Positions 55,029 through 64,000 of a DNA stretch of 64,000 nt are shown here, one piece after another (within the stretch, counting starts at the first letter, position 1; every line of letters begins with the position of its first letter). Origin of the DNA: Tridacna crocea (taxonomy: Eukaryota > Mollusca > Bivalvia > Cardiida > Cardiidae); assembly GCA_943736015.1 (NCBI GenBank), contig OX031070.1, positions 40,602,173-40,666,172 of the forward strand. Reading direction: 5' to 3'. The translations under genes and the position numbers were made by a program. The notes below the pieces were generated by a model that worked only from the letters and a program-made list of their open reading frames with translations, ran no database searches and was not told the origin of the DNA.

Positions 55029-55083
55029 TTTCACCAACCATTTTAAAGAATATTCTTTGTCTAATTCTAGAGAATTTCAATAT
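55029..55083 (+). mobile_element. G3 fragment
   Basis: TCACCAACCATTTTAAAGAA and TTCTTTGTCTAATTCTAGAG match the left arm only. It overlaps an unsupported open frame (54851-55114). Confidence 0.5.
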
Positions 55084-55465
55084 TTGGGCTATTTTCACGA
55101 CGGAATCTCCGTGATTAAATATACGTCCTGTCAGTTTACTATTACCGATTTCTTGAATTTTTTGTAATCATTTCTGATGCGATTATAGGTGAGGGAGAGG
55201 GGAGAAAGAGAAGTAGTTTGAGAAAGATTGTAAAATTCGAAAGCAAAGAGGACAAGCGCTCCAGTTTCCTCTGTCGAGTTAATAATTCTTTCACGTAAAT
55301 GTCCGGTATAGAGTTAGACTAAAAACTGTACTTATTATGTTAGTAGAAATGAATTTGTAGATACTTTCGTAAATCGAGTTGTTTTTTTTTCATCCTTATC
55401 CTCAACATACTCCTGTATCTCTCATGCTAAAGTAAATAAAATAGTGGTTTTACTGGCGAAAGGGG

Positions 55466-55692
55466 GGGGGTCCTGCTTGGCTCAGTGGTACCTAAAGCGT
55501 AGGACTGGTGATCTAAAGATCCCGAGTTCGAGCCTACATGGATCCACTGGGTTTTACTTGGGAAGTGTCCGTGGGCAAGATGCTTTAGAGTCCTAGCATA
55601 GTGCTGGTGACATCTATGACATACATGATTATGTTAGCTGTCGCCGTGATATGCCTAAAATATTGTCGAAAGCGGCGTAAAACTGGTTTGTC
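55466..55692 (+). mobile_element. V-SINE-like copy, best preserved
   Basis: A box TTGGCTCAGTGG (55473-55484), B box GAGTTCGAGCC (near 55525), body GTGTCCGTGGGCAAGATGCT, tail CTGTCGCCGTGATATGCCTA...GAAAGCGGCGTAAAAC. The tRNA-related head and this tail resemble the molluscan RUDI / V-SINE group. Confidence 0.75.
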
Positions 55693-55749
55693 AACGGCAG
55701 CTTCTATTTTTGGGTCTTCTTTTTGAAAATAAATCTGGATTTTCTTTCG

Positions 55750-55891
55750 ATATGGCTTGTTGCAACACGCGAAAAGGGGCATTCGAACATTTACTTAGAG
55801 TGTCGTCTGGGATCAGCCTGCGCAGTCCGCGCAGGCTGATCCCAGACGACACTTTACGCAAATGTCCCTTTCCGCGTGTTGCAAACCATAT
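55750..55891. mobile_element. H5 short form with a single hairpin
   Basis: ATATGGCTTGTTGCAACACG ... GTGTTGCAAACCATAT with one hairpin (GTCTGGGATCAGCCTGCGCA / TGCGCAGGCTGATCCCAGAC). The usual spacer and second hairpin are absent. The CTGGGAT variant is matched on both arms. Confidence 0.8.
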
Positions 55892-56103
55892 CATTAGTAC
55901 TATTGGAGAAGTCGTTTCGAAAGTCATTGTCCTCATAACTCTAAACAGAATACATTTATCCTTAGACTGTGGAGTGTCCTGCCTCCACTTTACTATTAAG
56001 CCTGGCAAAACCCCGATGGAGACTGTGCGTTAGTTTTGATTTACTTTTCTACCCAAATCTGTTCAAGGCACACATTTGAAAATTATTGAATGTTTATTAT
56101 CTG

Positions 56104-57509
56104 TAATCTATCTCACGCAGGTTTATTTTGATCATTAATCCATTTAAACGTCGCTGCTAATCTGGGTTTACTGCGCATGCTTACATAAAGCCTACTCCGT
56201 TATTAATACCGCAAGATGACATTAAATTATTATTTTAAATTCTGACTTAAGTCGTAGGTTAGAAATGTCCATAAGTTGGGTAACTGTTACTTCCTCAAAG
56301 TCGTCATCAAAAAGACCTTCGAAATCGCCTCAATCAGATTCTGCCATATTTGAGATTGTTCAATGCTGGCGACAGTATAGTGTGTAATGGAAACGATGCT
56401 GATAATGAAAGCTATGTAACCCCATAACTGTCTTATATTGTCCTAAAACATTTCTACATAAAACTACAAAAGCTAATGAGGAAACTAGATGACATTAAAA
56501 TTTAACAACAGAATGTAATCTAACGACACCATCATGTAATATACAGATCACATAACGTAAGGCAAAGACCACACCTCGTAAAGCATATTTGAAATAATAT
56601 AATAAAAACAAAAAGACAAGACGATCTGAAATTAAAAAAGAATGTTAAAAACAACTTCACTTAGTATAAAGACCACATAACATAGTCTCAAAACCACATC
56701 ACGTCATATGATATCTCCACAACGTTATAATAAGACTACATAAGGTAATGAGGAAACTGCATGATGTAACAATTTAACACCATAATGTAATCTAAAAACA
56801 CCGTCACGTAATATGGAGTGCAACACGCGGAAAGGTGCATTCGGACATTTGCGTAAAGTGTCGTCCCGGATAAGCCTGCGCACCCCGCGCAGGCTAATCC
56901 GAGACGGCACTTTACGACTACATTAGATTTTGTGCTACAGTAGACTTGCGTAAAACAGAAAATCACATAAAATCGGAAAGTGTCGTTTTGGATTAGCCTG
57001 TGCGGAGTGCACACGCTGATCAGAGACGACACTTTACGCAAATGTCCGAATGACCCTTTTCGCGTGTTGCACTCCAATTATAAAGATCACAAAACGTAAT
57101 GCAAAGACCACACCTCGTAACGCATATATGAAATAATAGAATTTAAAAAAAACTACAAGACGATCTAAAATATCACAAAAAGAAATGTTCTAGGACAATA
57201 TAAGACAGTTATGGAGTTCCACAGCTTTTTATTATCAGCATCATTTCCATTACACACTATACTGTCGCCAGAATTGAACAATGTCAAATATGGCAGAATC
57301 TGATTGAGGCGATTTCGACGGTCGACGGACGATTTTCAGGAAGTAACAGCTACCCAACTTATGGACATTTCTAACCAACGACTTAAGTCATAATTTGAAA
57401 CAATTATTAATGATGGACTAGGCTTTATGTAAGCATGCTCAGTAAACCCAGATTAGCCACGACGTTTAAATGGATTAATGATCAAAATAAACCTGCGTGA
57501 GATAGATTA
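56104..57509. mobile_element. Foldback element, arms 56104-56455 and 57182-57509
   Basis: TAATCTATCTCACGCAGGTT...CTGTCTTATATTGTCCTA on the left pairs with TAGGACAATATAAGACAG...AACCTGCGTGAGATAGATTA on the right. The interior has direct repeats (GATCACATAACGTAAGGCAA at 56546 and GATCACAAAACGTAATGCAA at 57083) and hosts an H5 insertion. No coding sequence. Confidence 0.8.
56811..57075. mobile_element. H5 element nested in the foldback
   Basis: GGAGTGCAACACGCGGAAAG ... CGCGTGTTGCACTCC. The interior repeat that reads GTAATATACAGATCACATAA elsewhere is split here between GTAATAT and AATTATAAAGATCACAAAA. Confidence 0.8.
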
Positions 57510-57559
57510 GATCATACCTTATTTCTTTATTTTCTTCTGCACTCTCTCTGATCTGTTAT

Positions 57560-58090
57560 TCTATTATCTATTCTTTCCTTGAACCGTATTTCCAACTATC
57601 TATAGGTACCTTCCTTGAATCGTATTTCCAACTATCTGTAGCTTTACTGGACCATACTTTCAATTATCTGTACCTTCTCTGAACCTTATTTGCAATCACC
57701 TGTATCTTCTTTTGTCCTTATTTGCAATCACTCGTACCTTCTCTGATCTTTGTATGCAATTACCTATACCTTCTTCGATCCTTATCTGCAATCACCTGTT
57801 CATTTTCTTGTCGTTAAGTGTAATCATCTCTACCTTCTCTAACCCCATCATCTGTACCTTCATATGTGCAATCATCTGTTCCTTCCCTTATCTTTATCCG
57901 TATTCACCTGTACTTTCATTTATTTAGGTATCATATTGTCTTGGTCTTCTCTGATCTATGTATCCTTGCATCTGTAGATGACATTTTTTGGCATCAAACT
58001 GTATCGTTTCTGATTTCTGTTGTTTTTTTTTTTGGCATCTATTTATATTATTATCATGGTATCTTATTATCTGTATATTCTCTGATGTTT
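57560..58090. repeat. Degenerate ~36 bp minisatellite
   Basis: CAATCACCTGTACCTTCTCTGATCC-like units recur every ~30-40 bp with heavy divergence. The hydrophobic open frames over it are artefacts. Confidence 0.7.
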
Positions 58091-58122
58091 GTGCCCTATC
58101 ATCTATATCTGTCTAGATACGT

Positions 58123-58322
58123 TGTTACCTGAGACCACTCTTTCACGCATTGCTTCGTCACAATTTCAAATACAATATCAAACAACTGCGTTAGGGAGAT
58201 ATCTCTTTCGATTAGTGGTTATAGTATTGTTTTTTTTAAACCTCGAAAAACGAGGATATTTGCCCGTCATGGTTTCCAATCCCTCCAGATGCGGTTTGTT
58301 TTTCAGCTGTGCATTTGTCTAG
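58123..58322 (+). repeat. Solo LTR of the TRIM family, truncated at the 3' end
   Basis: Begins GTTGTTACCTGAGACCAC and follows the TRIM LTR through the tRNA-like module to CTGTGCATTTGTC, where it stops at the edge of an H5 element (58323). The B box is damaged (GGTTTCCAATCC). Confidence 0.6.
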
Positions 58323-58591
58323 ATATGGAGTGCAACACGCGAAAAGGGTCATTCGGACATTTGCGTAAAGTGTCGTCTCTGATCAGCGTGTGCAGTCCGT
58401 ACAGGCTAATCCGAAACGACACTTTCCGATTTTATATGGTTTTCTGTTTTACGCAAGTCTACTGTAGCACAAAATCTAATGTGGTCGTAAAGTGCCGTCT
58501 CGGATTAGCCTGCGCGGACTGCGCAGGCTAATCCGGGATGACACTTTACGCAAATGTCCGAATGCACCTTTTCGCGTCTTGCACTCCATAT
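58323..58591. mobile_element. H5 element
   Basis: ATATGGAGTGCAACACGCGA ... TCGCGTCTTGCACTCCATAT. The terminal variant (GAGTGCAACACG) is shared with the 56811 copy. Confidence 0.85.
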
Positions 58592-59212
58592 GGTAAGTAC
58601 CGCCACTTCTGATTTGCCATTTGGTTTAGCTTTAAAAGTCAAGAAAGTACACGTGAATTAAATTAAGACTTGATTTGTCTGTACGTACAATTTACAATAA
58701 TCTCGTTCTATCCGTTTTCCTATCTCTCGAGTGTACTTTCTGTTATATGTACTTTGTAATCTGCGCATTTTCTAATCTGCTCTATGTCTCAGTTTCCCCA
58801 AACAGTCTATCGGGAATCCTATAAAACCCACAACACCCACACATGCATTGCTTCTCTGAGGACACATAATAAACATCATAAATAACCAACAAAGACAAAT
58901 TTAAGTAACAAATTGTGTTTTACGAGCTTAGTCTTGCGGTATTGTTAATCTTAACAGTACCATTGCACAGCTGTAACACTTTATCGTACACTACTCCATG
59001 TTTTAACGACCTTTAAGGCGATAACACTGAACACAATGTGGAAAAAGAAGCCACAATTAATTTGTGGTCTGCGAATGCAATCAATTCAGACAAAACAAAG
59101 ATGTTGTCATCCAGTAAAAAATGGTTATTTTATTAATCTAGACTGCAGCCTGATCTTAGATCTACACTGACCATTATTGTGCCAGGTACCCTAAAACAAG
59201 AGATCGTTGAGG

Positions 59213-59457
59213 GCCGGTGTAATGGAGAGAAATGACTCTTCTACAAAACGACCCATGGGTCATTTCACTACGTACAGGAATGACCCGGGTCATTATTCTA
59301 CGTAGAGAAATTATCCTAGGGGGTTATTTCTCTACGTAGAATAATGACCCAGGTCATTTCTCTTCGTAGAGAAATTACCCATGGGTCATTTCTCTACATA
59401 GTGAAATGATCCATGGGTCAATTTGCAGGGGAGAGTCATTTCTCTGCATTACACCGG
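59213..59457. mobile_element. M4 element, full-length
   Basis: GCCGGTGTAATGGAGAGAAA to TCTCTGCATTACACCGG, with six internal units, among them ACCCATGGGTCATTTCACTA and GACCCGGGTCATTATTCTAC. Confidence 0.85.
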
Positions 59458-59459
59458 AA

Positions 59460-60470
59460 ATTGCTCTTCTGTCATTGATTTTGCTTTTTTGCTAGCAAAC
59501 ATTATCAATTCATGATGAAAAAAAGAAAGAAAAGAAAAAATAAAAATGGGAAGGGGGTGGGGGCGGGTATCCTTGCAAGGTGGCTTGAACCCACTAAGAA
59601 AGCATAAACTTGCATTGTGGATTGAACAAAGGTTATTCTCAAGAATAATTGTTTGGAATCCATCCAAACTTGATTAGGGTTCAATGTGCCATGTATCGAA
59701 CAATCCTAGCATATTTCAAAGAAATGTGACCAATAATGTGAACTTTGTTGAGTAGACATATTAAGTCATCAATGGCTGCTTTTCCTGAACGGATGGTTGG
59801 ATTTTCTTCACTTTTAATTAAGTTCAATCCCTTTATGAACCAAATGATCTTTGCAAAAGAATTCGATCAAAACTGTTGACTTCATTGCCTGAACAAGAAA
59901 TGAAAATTTTAAACTTTAAAATGGCTACGTTTCCCATCCTACTTAGCATCAAAATTTATGACTTCGTAACATGAACAAGAAATAGAAAGCTACTTTTCCC
60001 ATTTTGATCGTAAGATTATTTTTTTTCAAAATCAGGGTTCAAGCTGTTGATTATACAACGTAAGTTTTATGAAAATACAGGCTTCATCGCCATCGCGTAA
60101 ACAATAAAAGGAAATTTTCAACTTGAAATAGCTACTTTTCGTAAACTGTTTGTTTTTCAAAACCAATAGGGTTCAAGCAATTGATGTGATAGAGAAAATA
60201 TACAAGTTTCACATAGTTCTGATGGCAAAAGCAGACTTTATAATGTAGACAAGAAATGGAAATTTTAAATTTAAAATGGCTACTTTTCCCATACTATTTG
60301 TTGGATTTTTTTTCAAGATGAATAGGGTTGAAGCTATTGATGAGATAAAATCAACTGTGCTAGATTCATGGAAATCTGACCACAAATGCAGACGTAATCG
60401 CATAAACAAGAAATGGAAATTTTCAACTTGAAACGGCTACTTTTCTCACATTGTTTGTTCCTTTTTTAGC
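59460..60470. repeat. Dispersed ~0.8-1 kb repeat, copy 2
   Basis: Homologous to 7980-8790. Its right part consists of several ~140-150 bp units (AACAAGAAATGGAAATTTT.AA, AAATGGCTACTTTTCCCATA, TCAATAGGGTTCAAGC). Confidence 0.65.
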
Positions 60471-63235
60471 TCATCTGAGCCCAACATGCTCAAGAGGAGC
60501 TTTTAGGAGCACGTTTTGTCTGTCGTGCGTCGTCCGTCGTCAATAATTTCTTTAGACATCTCCTCCCAAACCACTGGGGCAATTTTGACCAAACTTAAGT
60601 GCAATGTTCCTTGGGAGGTCCCAATTAAAAATGTTCACAGATTTTGATTCCATCAAAAATTCTGGTTGCCATAGCAACCAACTGGAATTTTCTAAGAAGT
60701 TTTGTAAAAATCTTTTAATCTGAAACCGGTTTTCAGATTTTAAAATAGTTTCAAAGAAATATTCCTTGGGCGACCCTTATCAAAAGCTTTTCGCAAAATT
60801 TTGATCCGTCGAGAAACATAGCTCTGGTAAATGGGGGCTACTTGCACTATACAGAAATGAAAACATTCTTACAAATTCTTCTTCTCTGGCAACGCTTGTC
60901 AGGTTTTGAAACGCTTTTACAGACATGTTCCTTGGGTGACCCTGTTCAAAACATGTGTATGGAATTGTGATCCGTCTAGAAACGTGCCTCTGGTGAATGG
61001 GGGCTACATGCACTACACGGAAATGAAGAAATTCTTAAAAATTCTTCTTCTCTGAAACCGCTGGTCAAGTTTTGAAACAATTTTACAGAGATGTTCCTTG
61101 GGTGACCCTCTTCAAAACGTATTCGTGGAATTGTAATCCGTCTAGAAACGTGGCTCTGGTGAATGGGGGCTACATGCACTATACGGAAATGAAGAAATTT
61201 CTAAAAATTCTTTTTCTCTGAAACGCCTGATCAGATTTTAAAATAGTTTCACAGAGATTTTCCTTGGGTGACTCTTTTCAAAGAGTGTTTTGGATTTTTG
61301 ATCAATTTAGAAACATGGCTCTAGTGAATTGGGGATACTTGCACTATACGGATATGAAGAAATTCTTTTAAAAAAATCTTCTCTGAAATGGCTGGTCAGA
61401 TTTTGAAATGATTTTACAGAGATGTTCCTTGGGTGACCCTTTGTAAATTGTTCGCGAAATTTGGATCTGTCTAGAGACATGGCCCTGATGGGGTGGGGGA
61501 TGGGGGCTATTTGCACTATACGGAAATGAAGAAATTCTCAAAAATTCTTATTGTTCTCTGCATTACAGGGACATTAAGAGAAATGTCTCAATTCTTCTTC
61601 TCTGGAATAGCTGGCTAGATTTTAAAAGAAATAACTTCGAAGAAATGTTCCTTGGGTGACTCATTTCAAAAAGTGTTAAAAACTGTGTTCCGTCGAGAAA
61701 CATGGCTCTGGTGAATGGGGGATACTTGCACTATATACGGACATAAAGAAATTAATTCTGAAACAGCTGGTCAGATTTTGAAATAATTTCACAGAAATCT
61801 TCCTTGGGTGACCCTTTACAAATTTTGATGCGTTTAGAGACATGGCTGTGATGGGGGTGGGGGTAGAAAGGGGATGGGGGCTACCTGCACTATACGGAAA
61901 TGAAGAAAATCTTAAAAATTCTTATTGTTCTCTGGAACGGCCGGCCAGATTTTAATATAATTTCACAGAAATATTCCTTGGGTGACCCTTTTCAAAAATT
62001 GTTCACAAAATTATGATCTGTCACGAAACATGGCTCTGGTGGTGGGGGCTATTTGCATTACAGGGACATTAACAGAAATGTCTCAATTCTTCTTCTCTGG
62101 AACGGCTGGCCAGATTTTAAAATAATAATTTCACAGAAATGATCCTTGGGTGACTCTTTTCAAAAACTGTTCAAAAAACTGTGGTAAGGTTTTGAAACAA
62201 TTTTACAAAGATGTTCCCTGGGTAATCCTGTTCAAAACTTGTTAGTGGAATTGTGATCCGTCGAGAAGCGTGGCTCTGGTGAATGGGGGATACATGCACT
62301 ATACGGAAATGAAGAAATTCTTAAAAATTATTCTTTTCTGAAACGGCTGATCAGATTAGTGGAATTGTGATCCGTCGAGAAGCGTGGCTCTGGTGAATGG
62401 GGGATACATGCACTATACGGAAACGAAGAAATTCTTAAAAATTATTCTTTTCTGAAACGGCTGATCAGATTTTAAAATAGTTTCACAGAGATGTTCCTTG
62501 GGTGACTCTTTTCAAAACTTGTTTGTGAACTTTTGATCCATCTAGAAAAATGGCTCTGGTGTTGGGGGCTATTTGCATTACAGGGACATTAAGAGAAATG
62601 TCTCAATTCTTCTTCTCTGGAATAGCTGGTTAGATTTTAAAAGAAATAATTTCACAGAAATGTTCCTTGGGTGACTCGTTTCAAAAAGTGTTAAAAAACT
62701 GTGTTCCGTCGAGAAACATGGCTCAGGTGAATGGGGGATACTTGCACTATATACGGACATGAAGAAATTGAAAAAAAGATTCTGAAACAGCTGGTCAGAT
62801 TTTGAAATAATTTCACAGTGATCTTCATTTGGTGACCCTTTACGGAAATGAAAAAATTCTTAAAAATTCTTCTTCTCTGGAACGGCTGGCCGAATTTTAA
62901 AATAATTTCACGGAAATGTTCCTTGGGTGACTCCTTTAAAAAATTGTTCACAAAATTGTGATCTGTCAAGCTCTGGTGGTGGGGGCTTTTTTGCACTATA
63001 TGGACATCAAGAAGGAAGGTCTCAATTCTTCTTCTCTGGAATAGCTTGCCTGAATTTATAATAATTTCACAGAAATGTTCCTTGAATTAATTTTTTCAGA
63101 AACTGTTCACAAAATTGTGATCTGTCGAGAAACATGGCTCTGGTGAATGGGGGTTACTTGCACTATGCGGAAATGAAGAAATTCTTAAAAAATCTTTTTC
63201 TTGTCTGGAACGGCTTGCCAGATTTTAGCGGCGAT
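60471..63235. repeat. ~165 bp tandem array, about 16 units, with a distinct leader
   Basis: A leader (TTAGCTCATCTGAGCCCAAC, GTCTGTCGTGCGTCGTCCGTC) precedes units containing TTCCTTGGGTGACCC, TTTTCAAAA.TTGTTC, GATCCGTCGAGAAACATGGC, TTGCACTATACGGAAATGAA and TTCTTAAAAATTCTTCTTCTC. TTCCTTGGG-type motifs fall near 60609, 60761, 60926, 61094, 61259, 61423, 61639, 61800, 61973 and on to 63078. A 118 bp segment is duplicated at about 62238-62470. The overlapping minus-strand frames are repeat artefacts. Confidence 0.85.
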
Positions 63236-63656
63236 AAAAGGGTTGAATAGGTACTCGTAGTAGGGTACATGTAGGCCTGGCAGGCCAGCTGGGCGGAGTT
63301 TCCACAATTCAGTGGCGCATGCGCACTGCGTCTTAAACACTTAATTATTAAGTGGCGAACTCTTAATAACTAATTGTTCAGGAAGCCAGTTTTAACAAAC
63401 AGACGGTTTTTTTTTTCAAAATATGGGACCATTTGATTGGTCGGCAAATGAGGTTAAACACTAATGATTTATTGAGTAGTGTTCTACTCTACTCTCAACA
63501 TTATTTCGGCCATAATCGAAGGGACGGCTGACATTTTATATTAATTTTGTACCCTAGATTTCACCTGTACAAGGCTAGGCTTCTCAATTGTCTTTCCCAA
63601 GGACACCCCAACAAAAGCCCCAGTGCTTCCAGTTTAGCTCGAATCCGGCACTACCA

Positions 63657-63824
63657 GGGCCCGTATTCACCAACCATTCTTAAGTACGTTCTTTGTCTTA
63701 TTCTCAAGTGTTTTCTATATTTGTTTAGCCAATCAGAAGTTGTGTTACTTACAAATTTATATAAAAGAATACCTTGGAAGATAAGACTGAAAATATTCTC
63801 AAGAATGGTTGGTGAATACGGGCC
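63657..63824. mobile_element. G3 element with a left-arm deletion
   Basis: GGGCCCGTATTCACCAACC ... GGTTGGTGAATACGGGCC. The inner left arm is deleted, so TTCTATATTTG joins TTTAGCCAATCAGAAGTTG. Confidence 0.8.
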
Positions 63825-64000
63825 GAAATTACGAGTCTTGTGCTTTACTAGTGAGCTAAACAGGACACTCTGGTATCTAAGAAGACGCAGCGATATCGAA
63901 TTATTACCACCTAGCTTTCTCTTTCCACTTGAAATATCCGCTTTAACCTTTTTTGATATTCTACGGCTACATAGCACAGTAACATAAATTTAGAAATTTC

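Noticed and set aside
54851..55114. 87-codon frame with several Cys residues
   Set aside because: Its end overlaps a G3 fragment, and no family pattern, signal peptide or splice context was recognised.
63547..63987. 146-codon frame
   Set aside because: It crosses a G3 element and has no recognisable domain or coding composition.

Overview
The window looks like a gene-poor, repeat-saturated piece of a eukaryotic nuclear genome, most likely a bivalve mollusc. This is an inference from three things: SINE copies resembling the molluscan RUDI/V-SINE type, a multi-domain secreted protein of an invertebrate DUF7042-7045-like family, and very dense palindromic mini-elements. The species cannot be fixed from sequence alone. 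I see one convincing protein-coding gene in 64 kb: an uninterrupted 654-codon frame at 49885-51849 (+) for a secreted, probably GPI-anchored protein with an embedded ShKT-type six-cysteine module. A dead mariner-type (DD34D) transposase lies at 20428-21105. No rRNA, credible tRNA gene or CRISPR array was seen.

Most of the rest is mobile DNA. The dominant family, here P1, is a ~228 bp element with ends TTAA-CCCTTTACC...GGTAAAGGG-TTAA and a central hairpin. About 25 well-delimited copies and about 10 decayed ones are present. Its TTAA target and CCC/GGG ends suggest a piggyBac-mobilised MITE, and two nested insertions (29152-29381 and 17737-17964) show the TTAA duplication directly. Other families are P2 (TTAAGGTAA...), G3 (GGGCCCGTATTCACC...), M4 (CCGGTGTAATGCAGAG...), H5 (ATATGG..TGCAACACGCG...), F6 (TTTATTTCATCAGCTTG...), C7 (~450 bp, carrying a TGACGTCA palindrome), D10 (core AAGATCAGACTGC), V-SINEs, two long foldback elements (1-2970 and 56104-57509) and several unique hairpins.

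Layout: 1-4050 foldback plus P1 copies and microsatellites; 4170-13700 sparse, with C7/F6, M4 and G3; 13835-14175 a 53 bp minisatellite; 14400-19280 a P1/V-SINE cluster; 20000-22500 chimeric half-elements, the mariner fossil and P1B; 23900-33090 a P1 cluster with C7, M4 and H5; 33471-34545 a cluster holding a 574 bp LTR element (TRIM); 37140-37860 a ~24 bp minisatellite; 38930-45450 hairpins, M4, G3, P2 and P1; 45790-48076 a ~76 bp satellite that reverses orientation near 47020; 48575-53561 the gene, bracketed by P1 copies; 53884-58591 P2, V-SINE, H5 and a foldback; 59213-63230 M4 plus a dispersed repeat leading into a ~165 bp tandem array.

The most interesting candidate system is the TRIM at 33657-34230. 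It has two 229 bp direct repeats, an 18/19 match to a tRNA-Pro primer-binding site directly after the first, and a tRNA-like module with A-box and B-box sequences inside each LTR. That is architecturally parallel to the plant Cassandra elements, which carry 5S rRNA sequence in their LTRs. Also notable are hairpin arms that vary together between P1 copies, trains of elements sharing single TTAA sites, and several palindromic elements broken near their dyad centre.
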